Origin: Plantago major
Lineage: Eukaryota; Streptophyta; Magnoliopsida; Lamiales; Plantaginaceae
NCBI GenBank assembly: GCA_026545765.1
Contig: CM048840.1
Coordinates: forward strand, 83,418,877 to 83,482,876
Length of the DNA: 64,000 bases
Direction of reading: 5' to 3'
This document shows, one piece after another, positions 11,131-22,400 of the stretch (the stretch's first letter is position 1; each line of letters begins with the position of its first letter). The notes under the pieces were generated by a model, which was not told the DNA's origin, ran no database searches, and saw only the letters and a program-made list of their open reading frames with translations. The position numbers and the translations under genes are program-made.

Positions 11131-12803
11131 TGTTAGATATTTTGCAAAGAATATCTGTTTAAGTTTTGATCAGCAACATGATGACTTATCTTAGTCTCAG
11201 AAAGGTGATTAGTACTATTGGCTCACTTGAACATTGTAAAAGAGGAAAACCACTAAGTATGATAGTCTAGCTAATATTGTATAGGATGTTAGGTCTCAAA
11301 ATGTAATTTTTATTTTATGAAGAGAAGACCAAGAAGAAGACATCCAAGCAGAAAGCTCAACGACATTGAAGACTGAAGAAAACTGCACAAGATTACTGAA
11401 TCTATTGTTCAGATATCTTAACGAATATTTTCAAACAAACTGTGTCACAAGAGATATCTGAGAAATAAGAGACATATCTGAAAACAAGGAAAGTGTCCAC
11501 AGATATCTATTCTCAGATACCTTGAGCATTAACCACGTTTCTGAAAAAAGAAACATATATATTGCAAACAAAGTTGTTTCAATAAATACAAGTGGTATCT
11601 GAAGATTATAGATAAGGACGTGCAAAGAATCAGATAACACTAGTCTCTGATACAAAGCATAGTTCCGTTGGCACTACATGACAAAAAGTATAGTACAATG
11701 CATTTAATGCACGGACAGAGATGTCTGAATAAAAGCAACGGCAGCTTCTGAGAAGAAGACAAAACCTGCTACAGTACTATACACAGATATCAATAGTTTG
11801 AATTTGAGCCTAACGGATACTATTCAAACGGCACTCAAATTCATCTATAAATATCAACACTTAGACTGCTTGAAGAAAAACACTACACTACACAGAACAC
11901 TGAATACGCTCTGAACATCTTACTCTCTCAAAGCAACTTACTTATTCTCAAAGCTTTCTGTTGCGACCAAAGCTTTTGATCTTGAGTAAACACTGAAGTT
12001 CTAAGTGTCCTGATCCTAAACAAGCAAAGCTATCTGTGAAGGAGTTGAATCAAAAGATCAACTATCTGAGATTCATTCTCTTGAACAGATATCATAAGAC
12101 TTGGGTCAGTAAAATCGAACAAGATACCATACGCTGTAAAGTGTATTAAGTATACTTGGTTCACAGAGCTATCTGATTAACTGAAAAGTTATTAAGGCGC
12201 TCATCTGACAACTCAAACCAAAACCAACACCATAACTGGCGTGGAGTACAGGTAGTACTTAGTTTGAAAAATCAGGGAATAACTCCAAGGTTACCGGAGT
12301 ATAGGAAGTACTTGATTTGGAAAACTAAGGAATAACTCCAAGGTTATTGAGCACATGAAGTACTTAGCTTGGGAAGCTAGGGAATAACTCAAAGGTTTCT
12401 GAGTATAGGAAGTACTTGTGGGGAACAACTCAGGGGGAACATTTGGTTGGGAACCAATTGTTAAGAATCTTAGAATAGGATTATTGTAAGGAGATCTCAA
12501 TTATCTGTTCTAGTGAATTCTAGGTCTCTGATAGACCGAAGTGGATTAGTTGGAGGATTACGCCACCTCCAGATACCACTATACTTGCTGTGTCATTTAC
12601 CTTTCTGTATTTACATTTCAGCAAACACACACACAAATATTAACTGTTTCTGCACTTATCTTTATTAAGTCTTCCGCACTCTGATTCTAAGTATCAGATA
12701 TCCATTCAGATATCTGAGAAATAGTTGTTATCGACAAAAGTTTTAAAAGACTATTCACCCCCCCCCCCTCTAGTCTTTTACTTTGCCGTTATCTAGACCA
12801 ACA
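11059..12803 (+). repeat. 5' LTR of element 2 (1745 bp)
   Basis: Starts TGTTGGGAAATTTC and ends TAGACCAACA, followed two bases later by the primer binding site. The TATA box CTATAAATA lies at about 11845-11853, so R should start about 30 bp downstream. A poly-C tract lies at about 12759-12768. Near 12244-12460 there are iterated units of the form 'gaagtactt...ggaataactc.aaggtt'. GATATC-containing motifs are frequent. Confidence 0.95.
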
Positions 12804-12805
12804 AG

Positions 12806-12820
12806 TGGTATCAGAGCAGG
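12806..12820 (+). promoter_or_regulatory. Primer binding site, initiator tRNA-Met type
   Basis: TGGTATCAGAGCAGG begins two bases after the LTR end. TGGTATCAGAGC is complementary to the 3' end of plant initiator tRNA-Met, the usual minus-strand primer of copia elements. Confidence 0.95.
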
Positions 12821-12920
12821 AGGTTCACCAGCCTTCTGCACTGAACCTAGATCCCCAGATAGGTGAAGGAACTTTGTCCACTTTTGAGGACTATTTAATT
12901 TGTGTGTTAAGTGTGCAGGT

Positions 12921-13972
12921 ATGTCTCTGAGTGATGCACCCGTTCTCAAACCAGAGAACTACGAGAAATGGAAAAATAACATGATGCTCCACCTTGAAGC
13001 CATAAGTGACGAGATGATCGAAGTAATAAAGAATGGCCCAATAGTCATTCAACAACTTAAGCAAGTCATGGAGGTTTCGAGTGAAAGAGACAGAGATCAA
13101 AGCGAAGGATCTTCACAAACAGATGCGTCAACTAGTGGAAGATCTACTGGTCAAGTTATTTACGAACCAAAGCCCAGAGAACTCTGGACATCGGAAGATG
13201 CCAAGAGGAATCGTCTGGATGGTCAAGCTCGTAACATCATCATCAGATCGACACCAGAGCACATACAGTGTAAACTGTGGGGTGCTAAAACGGCGAAAGT
13301 TGCCTGGCAACTGATTGAAGAAATCTGTGCCGGAACTGAGAAAACCAAGGAAAACAAGTTCGAAGTTCTAAAGTTGAAATTTCAAAATTTCAAACAAGGT
13401 CCCACTGAAACTCTGGAAGAACTTGATTTCAGGTTTACCACTCTCATGAGTGATATGGCAGCACTTGGGGAAAGCAATAGATACTCCCAGTCTGAGAAGA
13501 TTAAGACTATTGTCAGAAGTCTTAACCACAACTGGGAGCATACTAAATTCTTTTATTTTAACCAAGGTATGCCAAATATCACTCCAGTGGAACTTTTCTC
13601 ATCTTGCTATCGTGACTATGAGACAACTCGGAGAGAACAAACAATGAAAAGTTGCAGAATGTTGCTCTAGTTACTCAAGGAACTTCTGAAAAGAAGAAAA
13701 GCAAGGAGGAGACTGAGGATGCTCTTGCTGCAAAGCAAATGAGCAAATTTGTCAGTCGAGAAATTGAGAGAAGAAAAGCCAAAGAGAAGCTGAAAAAGCA
13801 TCTAGGCTCAAACTATCACCAGTACAAAAATATGCAAAGCTCGCTGAACAAGCCAGCTCAGAAAGCATCATGTACTGAGGAAGCAGAAATTGGAAACGAT
13901 ATCTGTTTCTATTGTCAAAAACCTGGCCACTTCAAGAAGGATTGTCCTGCCCTCAACAAACTAAGGACATGA
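12921..13972 (+). pseudogene. gag: Copia gag, one frameshift
   Basis: The ATG at 12921 opens a 250-codon frame starting MSLSDAPVLKPENYEKWK, the N-terminal capsid-like motif of plant copia Gag (NYxxWK). The middle carries the WQLIEEICAGTEKTKE...LKLKFQNFK segment typical of UBN2-type gag domains. The frame stops at 13670, and the coding sense continues in another frame from 13652 to 13972. It ends in a CCHC zinc knuckle, C-x2-C-x4-H-x4-C (CFYCQKPGHFKKDC, 13904-13945), which packages RNA. One small indel near 13650 therefore separates capsid from nucleocapsid. Confidence 0.88.
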
Positions 13973-15396
13973 CAAGAAAGATAGAAGAAGCGTAAAGCTT
14001 TGTTAATCGAAGAAAGAAAATCCAAATTCAATGGATGCTCTAGACGTTGAGGCAGATTCAAGATGACAATTCAGATGACTCAACCTTACCATCACCGAAT
14101 TATGTGGAGTTACTCATGATATAATCGAATTCGCCTCAAGAAGAATGAAATGTGTGGAGTTCTTTGAAATTGACGGTCAGACATCTCCAACATAGAAAAG
14201 CTCTTATGGTGATGAGGTAACACATACTTCTTGCTACACTTATGAAAGTGATGAAGAGGAAACAAAAATCTAGAAAATCTCGGGAAAGAACTTGACATCT
14301 ATGAAAGAGAATTTCTAATGATCCGAGCTAGAGCGAAAACCTTGAAGAAAAGAATTCTCTTGCAAAGGAAAATTCTCAATTAGTTAAAGTATCTCGAGAG
14401 AAAGGATCTTTGAAATGCATTTCTCAAAGCTCAGATATCTGAGACTGAAAAGTCACATAAAGAAGCAATGGCTGAATTACAAAAGAAATATGAAGATCTT
14501 CTTTCTGAGAACAAGGAACTCAAGAAGAAAGAATTATCTTTTCAATCTTATGCCAAAGCTAGTGACACTCTTACTGAAGTACAATCTTACTTAAGAGATC
14601 CTTGAAGAAAAGACTTAAATTTGAATACGAATGATTGTTCTATCACTCTGAATAAGAGTAAGGAGAAAAGAACATTTGTAAGTACTCAACAAGACGGTTC
14701 CCATGCAATCTATAGTATCGGTGAAAAGACAAAGATTGTTGACAAAGGAAAGGCAGTTGCGACTAAACCTTTGTGGGAAAAACAAGTAAAAAAAAAACTG
14801 TTGGGTACGTCTCTGAAAAGAAACACAACACTGAAAAGTGTAAACACCCACAGTGCTATGTCTCCCAAAAAGGAAGAATTGCAGGAGCTAGCAAATTCTC
14901 CCATGTCACCTTTTCTGGAAAGAAATTGGTTCAACCAGAGACTAGCAAAGCTGCTGAGAAAAGATCTCAGATAGCTTCAAGTGCTCGAAATGGTATTGGC
15001 TACAAAGGCATCGGAAAACAACTTGCTCATGAGTACAAGCAGGAGCAAGAACGATGGCTGAAAGCTAGAATTGCTCAAAGCAATTATCAGAAGTGGAAGT
15101 TAAATCAAGCCACTGAAAATCTGAATGCCAGGGCTAGAAGAAATCTGGCAAGGAAGGCTAAGTTTGCTGAAAAGCAAACTCAGAAACCTGACAGGTATCT
15201 GAAAGCATCATATGGAGCACCTAGGAACACACCAAGGAAGAAAATAATTCTTACTAATGATAACATTCATTCAAAAAGAATTCCTCCTTACGTTCCTGTC
15301 AGACAAAAGCATATTTCAAAGAAACTCATTCAAAAATGGATTCCTACTGGAAGAACTTTTGATTCTGACGGTTCCATCAAAGATATGAGAACCTAA
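13973..15396 (+). pseudogene. Gag-pol linker region, Lys-rich, with coiled coil
   Basis: This region between the zinc knuckle and the protease is broken by stops. About 14465-14605 encodes a heptad-like ELQKKYEDLLSENKELKKKE coiled coil. An open frame at 14773-15396 (207 codons) is very basic, with repeated Lys/Gln/Asn (for example RARRNLARKAKFAEKQTQK). Such long basic linkers occur in SIRE-type gag. The damage at 14000-14300 includes the CG-for-CAG/CTG changes discussed under findings. No independent function is assigned. Confidence 0.6.
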
Positions 15397-15429
15397 TCTC
15401 CTGTTTCCTGTTGTGCGAATGCTTCTGGA

Positions 15430-15790
15430 CTAAAGCACAATGGCTATTTGATAGTGGATGCGAAAGCACATGATCGGAGACAAAGCAAATCGTTGATTAC
15501 AAAGCTTGCAACACGTGACCGGATATCGAGTTCTTTGGAGGAGAATTAAATCCTCACCGGGATTTGCAACGTCAAATAGGGACTTTAACAATCACCGATG
15601 TATTACATGTTAAGGATTTGAAATATAATCTATTTAGCATGAGGTTTGCGAATGAGGTTTTACTATAAAATTCAAAGCTAAATACTGCAAACTAATTGAC
15701 AATGAGTCAAAGCAGACAGTCTTAGTTGGTCGGCGGAAAGGCAGTCTTTATGTTGCCGATTGGGCATCTGCCACAACTGAAGAATGTCTC
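15430..15790 (+). pseudogene. Copia aspartic protease, broken
   Basis: WLFDSGC at 15441-15461 is the copia protease active-site motif, with catalytic Asp in D-S-G at 15450-15458. Four codons later the frame meets TGA (15471-15473). The following 300 bp read as protease and the pre-integrase linker only with several frame changes, for example FSMRFANEVLL and KQTVLVGRRKGSLYVADW. It is in the damaged class of patches. Confidence 0.75.
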
Positions 15791-16640
15791 ATGGTGAGTC
15801 AATCTGGTCACACAGATGACCACTGGTTATGGCACAAAAGAATGAGTCACTTGAACTTCAAAACTCTGAATAGACTTGCCAAGAAAGAGTTAGTGGTTGG
15901 CCTTCCCAGAACATCTTTCAGAAAGGATGGTATCTGTTCTGCCTGTCAGATGGGAAAACAATCTAAAATCTCTTTCAAGTCCAAAATCAGACACTCTAGT
16001 GTTAGACCACTGCAACTTTTACACATGGATCTATTTGAATCATCTGTAACTAGTTATGCAGGAAAGAAGTATGGTCTGGTTGTTGTAGATGACTTCTCAA
16101 GATTCACTTGGGTTGTCTTTCTGAAACACAAATCTGATGCCAGGGTGGAGATACCAAACTTACTGAAAAAGCTTGAAGTCATGAAAAATTTGTACCTGCA
16201 AAGGTATATAACACCAACTTTCCTCTGTAAGAACACCTCAACAAAATGGTGTTGCAGAAAGGAAAAACAGAACCCTTAAAGAAGCTACAAGGACAATGCT
16301 AGCTGACACTGAAATAAGTGAAATTTATTGGGTTGAAGCTGTAAACACAGCTTGCTACACTCAGAACAGATGTTTGATAAACAAATACCATGACAGGACT
16401 CCCTATGAAATCTTGGTTGGTAGACCCCCTAATATCAAACATCTGAGAGTATTTGGTTGTAGATGTTTTGTTCTAAACAATGGGAAAGATGATCTGAGAA
16501 CATTTCAACCAAAGGCAGATGAAGGTGTTTTTCTTGGCTACTCCACAAACAGCAAAGCTTACAGAGTATACAACAAAAGAACAAAGAAAATTGAAGAATC
16601 AATTCATGTTGTATTCTATGAAGGAAATAAGAAAACACCT
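15791..16640 (+). pseudogene. Copia integrase with internal deletion
   Basis: Starts with the GAG-pre-integrase zinc motif (HKRMSHLNF...C-x2-C, CSACQMGK), then the rve core with its first catalytic Asp in LLHMDLF and DDFSRFTW. After KLEVMKN (about 16190) the sequence jumps to a frame-shifted version of the TPQQNGVAERKNRTL motif. About 100 bp that should hold the second catalytic Asp and the NGTEF segment are missing. The rest (16296 on) has YWVEAVNTACYTQNR and the GYSTNSKAYRVYN end of the integrase C-terminal region. It cannot be catalytically active. Confidence 0.88.
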
Positions 16641-18000
16641 CATATTGATGAACTCTCAGAAAGGTTCAAAGAATTATTACTGAGGGACTCTAAAGAAGAA
16701 TCCTCAGAAAGGAGAAACATCACTATGGAAAGTGAGGATGACTCTGACGTAGAAAAGCTTGAAAAGCCTAGTAATAACAAGATGACTCACAGACATGTTG
16801 AGGAATTTCCTATGAGTTTTCCAGAAATGGAACAGGTTACTGAGAACCTTCATCATGAAGAGGTATCTGAAAATAAGAATGCTGAAATGCATGTTTCAGA
16901 TATCTCTAACACTGAAAAAGCGTCAGATATCAATGACATTTCCCATATGTCAGATATCTCAGATACTGAAAAAGTATCAAATCAAAGTCTTAGTGATTCA
17001 CATTCAGATCACTTGGATATTGATCCTACTAGCACTAAACCTATGATGAAATGGATCAAAGATCATCCTACAAAGGATATAATTGGACCAATTAATCAGG
17101 GTGTTAGGACTAGGAGAGCAATAGCTGAAAATGCTAACTCTCTCTTTGGATGTTTAATCTCGAATATTGAACCTAAAAATATAGAAGAAGCATTAGGAGA
17201 CCAAGACTGGATCTCTGCAATGCAAGAAGAGTTGGATCAATTTGAGAGAAACAAAGTTTGGAAACTAGTTCCATTTATAGAAGGAATATCTGTGATTGGA
17301 ACTAAATGGGTTTTCAGAAACAAGATGAATGAATCTGGTGAAATAACCAGAAACAAAGCAAGATTGGTTGCGAGGATTTACCTGGTGAAGGCTTAGATTT
17401 TGACGAGTCATATGCACCGTTGCAGATTGGATGCAATAAGACTCTTTCTAGCCTTCGACTCATAAAGATTTCAAAGTTTATCGATGGATGTCAAAAGTGC
17501 ATTCTTAAGCGGTGAACTTGCGGAAGAAGTTTATGTTGAGCAACCACGGCTTTGAAGTTTCCTCGAAAGTAGAATGGTCTATAAACTACTGAGCTCTGTA
17601 AGGATCAACAGCTCCAAGAGCATGGTATGACACTTTGGCCAAGTACCTTCCGGAAAATGGTTTCAAGAAAGGTGAAGTTGATAAAACTTTATTTACCTTA
17701 AATCATGATGGGAAACTACTTAGTTCAAGTATATGTTGATGACATCATATTTGGATCTAAGGACAAGCAACTTTGTAATGACTTTGCAAATCTCATGAAA
17801 AGCAAGTTTGAGATGAGCATGATGGGAGAAATGAATTATTTCCTAGGATTGCAAGTCAAGCAACTCAATGATGGAATATTCATTAGTCAAACAAAGTATG
17901 CAAAAGATATGCTCACAAAATTCAATCTTAAGCCTTACGAAAGAATGCTAAGATACCTATGAGCATTGGAACCAAAATGACCTATCTTGAATCGATAAGA
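16641..18000 (+). pseudogene. Copia reverse transcriptase with acidic linker, broken
   Basis: An acidic linker (16641-17100) carries repeated SDIS/SDIND motifs coded by GATATC-rich DNA. The RVT_2 domain begins near IEEALGDQDWISAMQEEL (17185) and reads KWVFRNKMNESGEI before a stop at 17394-17396. The next 300 bp are recognisable only across several frameshifts (DESYAP, MDVKSAFL). The catalytic motif YVDD is intact at 17732-17743 in a frame running from 17705 to 17962 (YFLGLQVKQ, FISQTKYAKDML). The enzyme would copy the element RNA into DNA, but this copy cannot. Confidence 0.9.
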
Positions 18001-18049
18001 GTGTTGAAGAACATAAGTATAGGAAATTGATAGGTTCACTACTTTACCT

Positions 18050-18677
18050 CACGCAAGTAGACACGATATTCAATATGCCGTTGGAGTATGTGCTAGATTT
18101 CAGACAAATCCAATGCAAACACACTACAACATTGCTATGAAAATATTAAGGTATGTAAAGGGTACAGTAGATGTAGGATTGTGGTATCCTAAAGAAAGTG
18201 GATTGAGTTTAGCTGGGTACTCAGATGCTGATTATGCTGGATCACTGCTTGATAGGAAAAGCACCTCAGGAACTTGTCAGTTTCTGGGTACTAGACTTAT
18301 CTCATGGTTTAGCAAGAAGCAAAACTCAATTGCAACTTCTACCACAGAGGCTGAATATATTGTCTTGGTTGTTGTGCAACACAAATTCGTGGATACAACA
18401 ACAACTTAAAGACTATGGACTCGATGAGAAGAAAACTCCCATTTTCGTGATAACAAGTGCTATTGCGATTACACAGAATCCTAAATTTCATGCCAGAACA
18501 AAGCACATTGATGTTAGACATCACTTCATCAGAGACCATGTTGAAAAGGGCAATATAGAGATACTCAAGATTGGCACTGAAGACCAACTTGCAGATATCT
18601 TCACTAAGCCACTACAAGAAAGTAGATTCTTAGCCTTAAGACATAGTCTTGGACTAATGGAACTACCAATGAACTGA
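18050..18677 (+). pseudogene. Copia RNase H, one frameshift
   Basis: YVKGTVDVGLWY...GYSDADYAGSLLDRKSTSG is the copia RNase H start with catalytic Asp in SDADYAG. SIATSTTEAEY carries the catalytic Glu. The first frame ends at 18409, and the second (from about 18378) continues WIQQQLKDYGL...KHIDVRHHFIRDHV...QLADIFTKPL to a stop at 18677, the normal end of copia pol. One indel separates them. Confidence 0.9.
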
Positions 18678-18686
18678 AAGAGTTCA

Positions 18687-18796
18687 GGTATATGGAACGG
18701 GCAACCAGAGAAGAGGTATCTGGAACGGGCATCCAGAGAAGAGGTATCTGGAACGGGTATCCAGAAAAGAGAAATCTGGAACGGATATCCAGAAGT
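18687..18796 (+). repeat. Four 27-28-bp units just after pol
   Basis: Units of the form 'ggtatctggaacgggcatcc' plus 'agagaaga' repeat about four times with drift. They sit in the post-pol spacer directly after the pol stop. Confidence 0.85.
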
Positions 18797-19492
18797 CAAA
18801 AAGGCTAAAGATCAAAAAGATAGCTTAAGATCTCTGAGACGGGAACTCAGATATCTGAATCACTCTATAAACGGGGAACACAAAAGAGAATAATATAACT
18901 ATCTGCAGTCAACTACTCTCTTGAAACTCGCATTATTTCTATCTTGATGAAAAACTTGGAAAAATCCTAAATAAAAGACAGATTAAGATGCGAACAGTGT
19001 CCTTGGTCATACAGAATTGTGATTCAGATAGCAAGTCGCCAAAACTCATTAAATGGGCACAATTGCACTTGTTGATTGTGATCATTGCTAAAGAAGCAAT
19101 GGTGACCCTCGATGAAGTTAAGCGATTGATCTGTACGGTGGAAATTAATTCACAGTAAATAGTGGACTGTTGAAATTCAGACATGGCCCACTAAGCATTT
19201 AATGCCGAACTAGCTTTTTCTCACGCCTGTTTGCAAATCACAGATACGTACACACAAAATCAATTTGTATGTATTTGTCTGTTGGGATTCAACTGCTATA
19301 TATATGGGATTTTGGCAAATGAAATCACTTTTGCCTAATCCGAAATTTCATCTTGCACAAGAATAGCAAATCCTTCTCTTGATTCTCTGCAAACCTCTAA
19401 TCTCGCAAATCAAGATTAAGTTTTTCCGAAAAGAATCACCGAATCAAATCTCTTTCAAACACCAATTTCAAATCCCTACACTATATAAAGAG
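18797..19492 (+). promoter_or_regulatory. Pol-ORF3 spacer with possible internal promoter
   Basis: Between pol and ORF3 lies about 700 bp without a convincing ORF. It contains CTATATATATGGG at about 19296-19308, about 190 bp before the ORF3 ATG. A second TATA-like CTATATAAAG (19481-19490) lies directly before that ATG and is too close to serve it. The first is suitably placed for a separate ORF3 mRNA with a leader. Transcription from it is inference. Confidence 0.4.
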
Positions 19493-22400
19493 ATGGCCTC
19501 AAGAACACTTCAACACGAAATCGATCCTCCACTTTGCATCGAAAAGCAAGCACCGAGTTGGTTATTGTAAACAATCCCTTTGGTAGGAGTTTTAATCCGA
19601 CCATTGGACTTCAAGTCCTGAATGATTTGGGGTGGTGCCATGGTTGAGGAATACCTCTCTGCAATAGAAAACCAAACGAAAATTGATTCTTGACATGCTT
19701 GAAAAGGCACAAATCAAGGGTTTTCTATCCGCCGCCCAAGTGGAATTTCATCACTCGATGTGTTGGAATTTTACAACAACTCGTGATTATTTCTGTGTAT
19801 CAAGGAAACCGAAATAGTGTCTATCAAAACCTCAGTCCAAGGAAAGGAAATCCTTCTGGACCTAACAACCTTCTATAAGTTGTTTGAGGTTCAAAATCTT
19901 GGAAAGGATTTTGAAATAAACACCAAGGATGATGAACTCCTTGAAGGTGTTAAAGAACTTTACGATGGCGTGTGATCTTGAAAAATCAGATACACCCACT
20001 GAGTTCAAACTTGCTGACATCCGAACCAGACATCTGTTGGTTCATTGGGATGTACTGGCTTGCATTCTTCACAGATGCTTTGATGGTCTACAAGGAGGTG
20101 CTGACCAGATAAGCCAAGAACGATGGATCATGATGTTCTTGCTGAATCAACAAGACAAAATTTGGAAAACCCTTTTAATCGGGGAAAGTACGCCTTCATG
20201 AAATTCGTGAAGAAGATTGAGGCTTGAGCCTAAAATTGTCAAAGGACTAGCGAGCCAAAGGCCATGAGGTTATGGTGCGAAGATATGCTACTTCTGGAAA
20301 AGCTTGGCATTGAGCTCGGAGAGACGGCGAAATAGCCAAAGAATTAACCTCTACAAATATGAGTATACAAATCTGATGAAAAAGGTTACTGGGTCTCAGA
20401 AAGGTCCTAAGAAGCGAAAATCTGAAAAGATATCTGAAGAAAAGGTTGCGAGCCCAGAACTTCAAGAAAGAAGTCTGCTGGCAAATCAGAAGACACACCC
20501 AAAGAGGTTGTCAATTCTCAGATATCTGCAGGCATTGCCGATGAACTGATAATGACAGATGAACTCATCAATGCTGCAAAAGAGTTATCAACTACTGAAC
20601 AAGTAGACTCAGCAAGAGAAAGTGCTTTCAGAAGTGTTGCGACTAATGCAGAAAGCCTTGCTGATGAACTCTTAAATGCTGCGAAGAGTGGTGAAAAGCA
20701 CCAAGCCCCATCTGCAGAAACCGCAGGAGTAATGGATCAATCAGTTTCCAATGCTGATGAGAGCTCTGGCGATGAAGATGATGAACTAGTCATCTCTCAA
20801 GTCCTAGAATGAACAAAAAGGGCTAAGGTTACTGAAAAAGTAACTGGTGATAAGGTATCTGAAGAAGAACCTACACCACAGGTTGCTGAAACTATAGCAA
20901 AGGTTGTTGGTGCAAACACATCATCAGGGAATGTCTCTCTTGCACAACTTCAAAAAGCCCTGATGAGTGGTATTTTAGTGCTGGCAGATGCTGATGGAAA
21001 TGCCACATCTAAAAATCTGGAAGAACATTCTACTGATCAATCTTCTGCTTCCAGACAACCACAACAACCACAATGATACAAGTGGTTGATGAAATGGTAA
21101 ATGAACTCCATTTTGAATTACCAATACGATTATCTTTGAAGAAAATCTGTCATTAAGCGGTTCCCCAACTCAATGAGAGGGATCAAACCGAGACATCTAC
21201 TCGTAATGATCAACCGGGAGGCAATCGAGTTGCATACTCGGAAAGGTGTGAAGTACCGAAACTTCAAACAAAGAAACCGAATCGGGACAAGACGACCAAT
21301 GTATAGAAAGGTCACAAGTTCGAGACCAATCGACTGGCGCTCGGGTAAATGGTGGTTTAACTCTTACCTTGTGAAAAATTTTATACTTATAAATCTTGTT
21401 TCCTCATAAGAATTTCTTTGTTACAGAAATTTGAGTTAAACGCAGAAACAAGAGGAAGTCGAGAAGCTTGCCTCGAGAATCTTGAAAAGAGGTCCCTTCA
21501 ACCTCAACTCTTGAGAAATCTGAGCCTGTGCCACAGGTAAATGATTCTTAAAGAGAACTAATTTTTCAGTAAAAATATTTATGTGCTCATTCATGTTAAA
21601 TGTTTCTAACAGGCTCAAACTGAGATGGAAGAAGATAAGGCAGAAATGCCAGAGACAAACCCAGAAACCAACAAGGTTTCTGAAGAACACATCACTGAGC
21701 CTTCAAACTTGAAGGTATATGACAATCAAGTGACAAGTATTCTTCATCTTGGGTTATCCTTTATCTCTTCTAATATTCAATACTTTCTACTTACAGGCTA
21801 TTTCAGAAGTAGAAATGCAAGGGGATAAAGTTGCGACTTCCCCTGCATCAATGGAAATTGATGAAGCCCCCAAGGCAGCATCACTCGAAAGAACACCAGA
21901 AACTGCACAAGTTTCTAAGAAAAATGAATCTGAGCTTCCTGTTAAGGAAGTAAGTAGCTCAAATCAGAATTCATTAAAATCATATTTATGCATAGATTCT
22001 TTCAAACTATTTCCTAAGTATTGTATTTTTCTCAGGTTCAAGAAAGAAAGGTTGATGAGGACCAGACTTCCAAGTCTCAACCTCACAACAAGATATCTGA
22101 GACACTAATTGTCTCAGTAGCACAAGTATCTGAGCCTGATGTTCATACTTAGGCTCAAACAGATGCAAAGCAGGTTCCCATTGAAGAAACAAGGGACCTA
22201 CTTCACTTCTTCAAAGCTCACACCCAGCCAAAACATATTCAATGCTTCAAGAAATGGCAGAAGTTAAGTTGCTCTGATCTCTCTGAAATATTGAGAATCA
22301 CTGATCAACCAACCAGACGAGCACAAGCTCTTGACCTGGAAACTTATGTCCAAGCAATGTTCCCTACAGAACAATATACGATTCGACTACTACATAAGGA

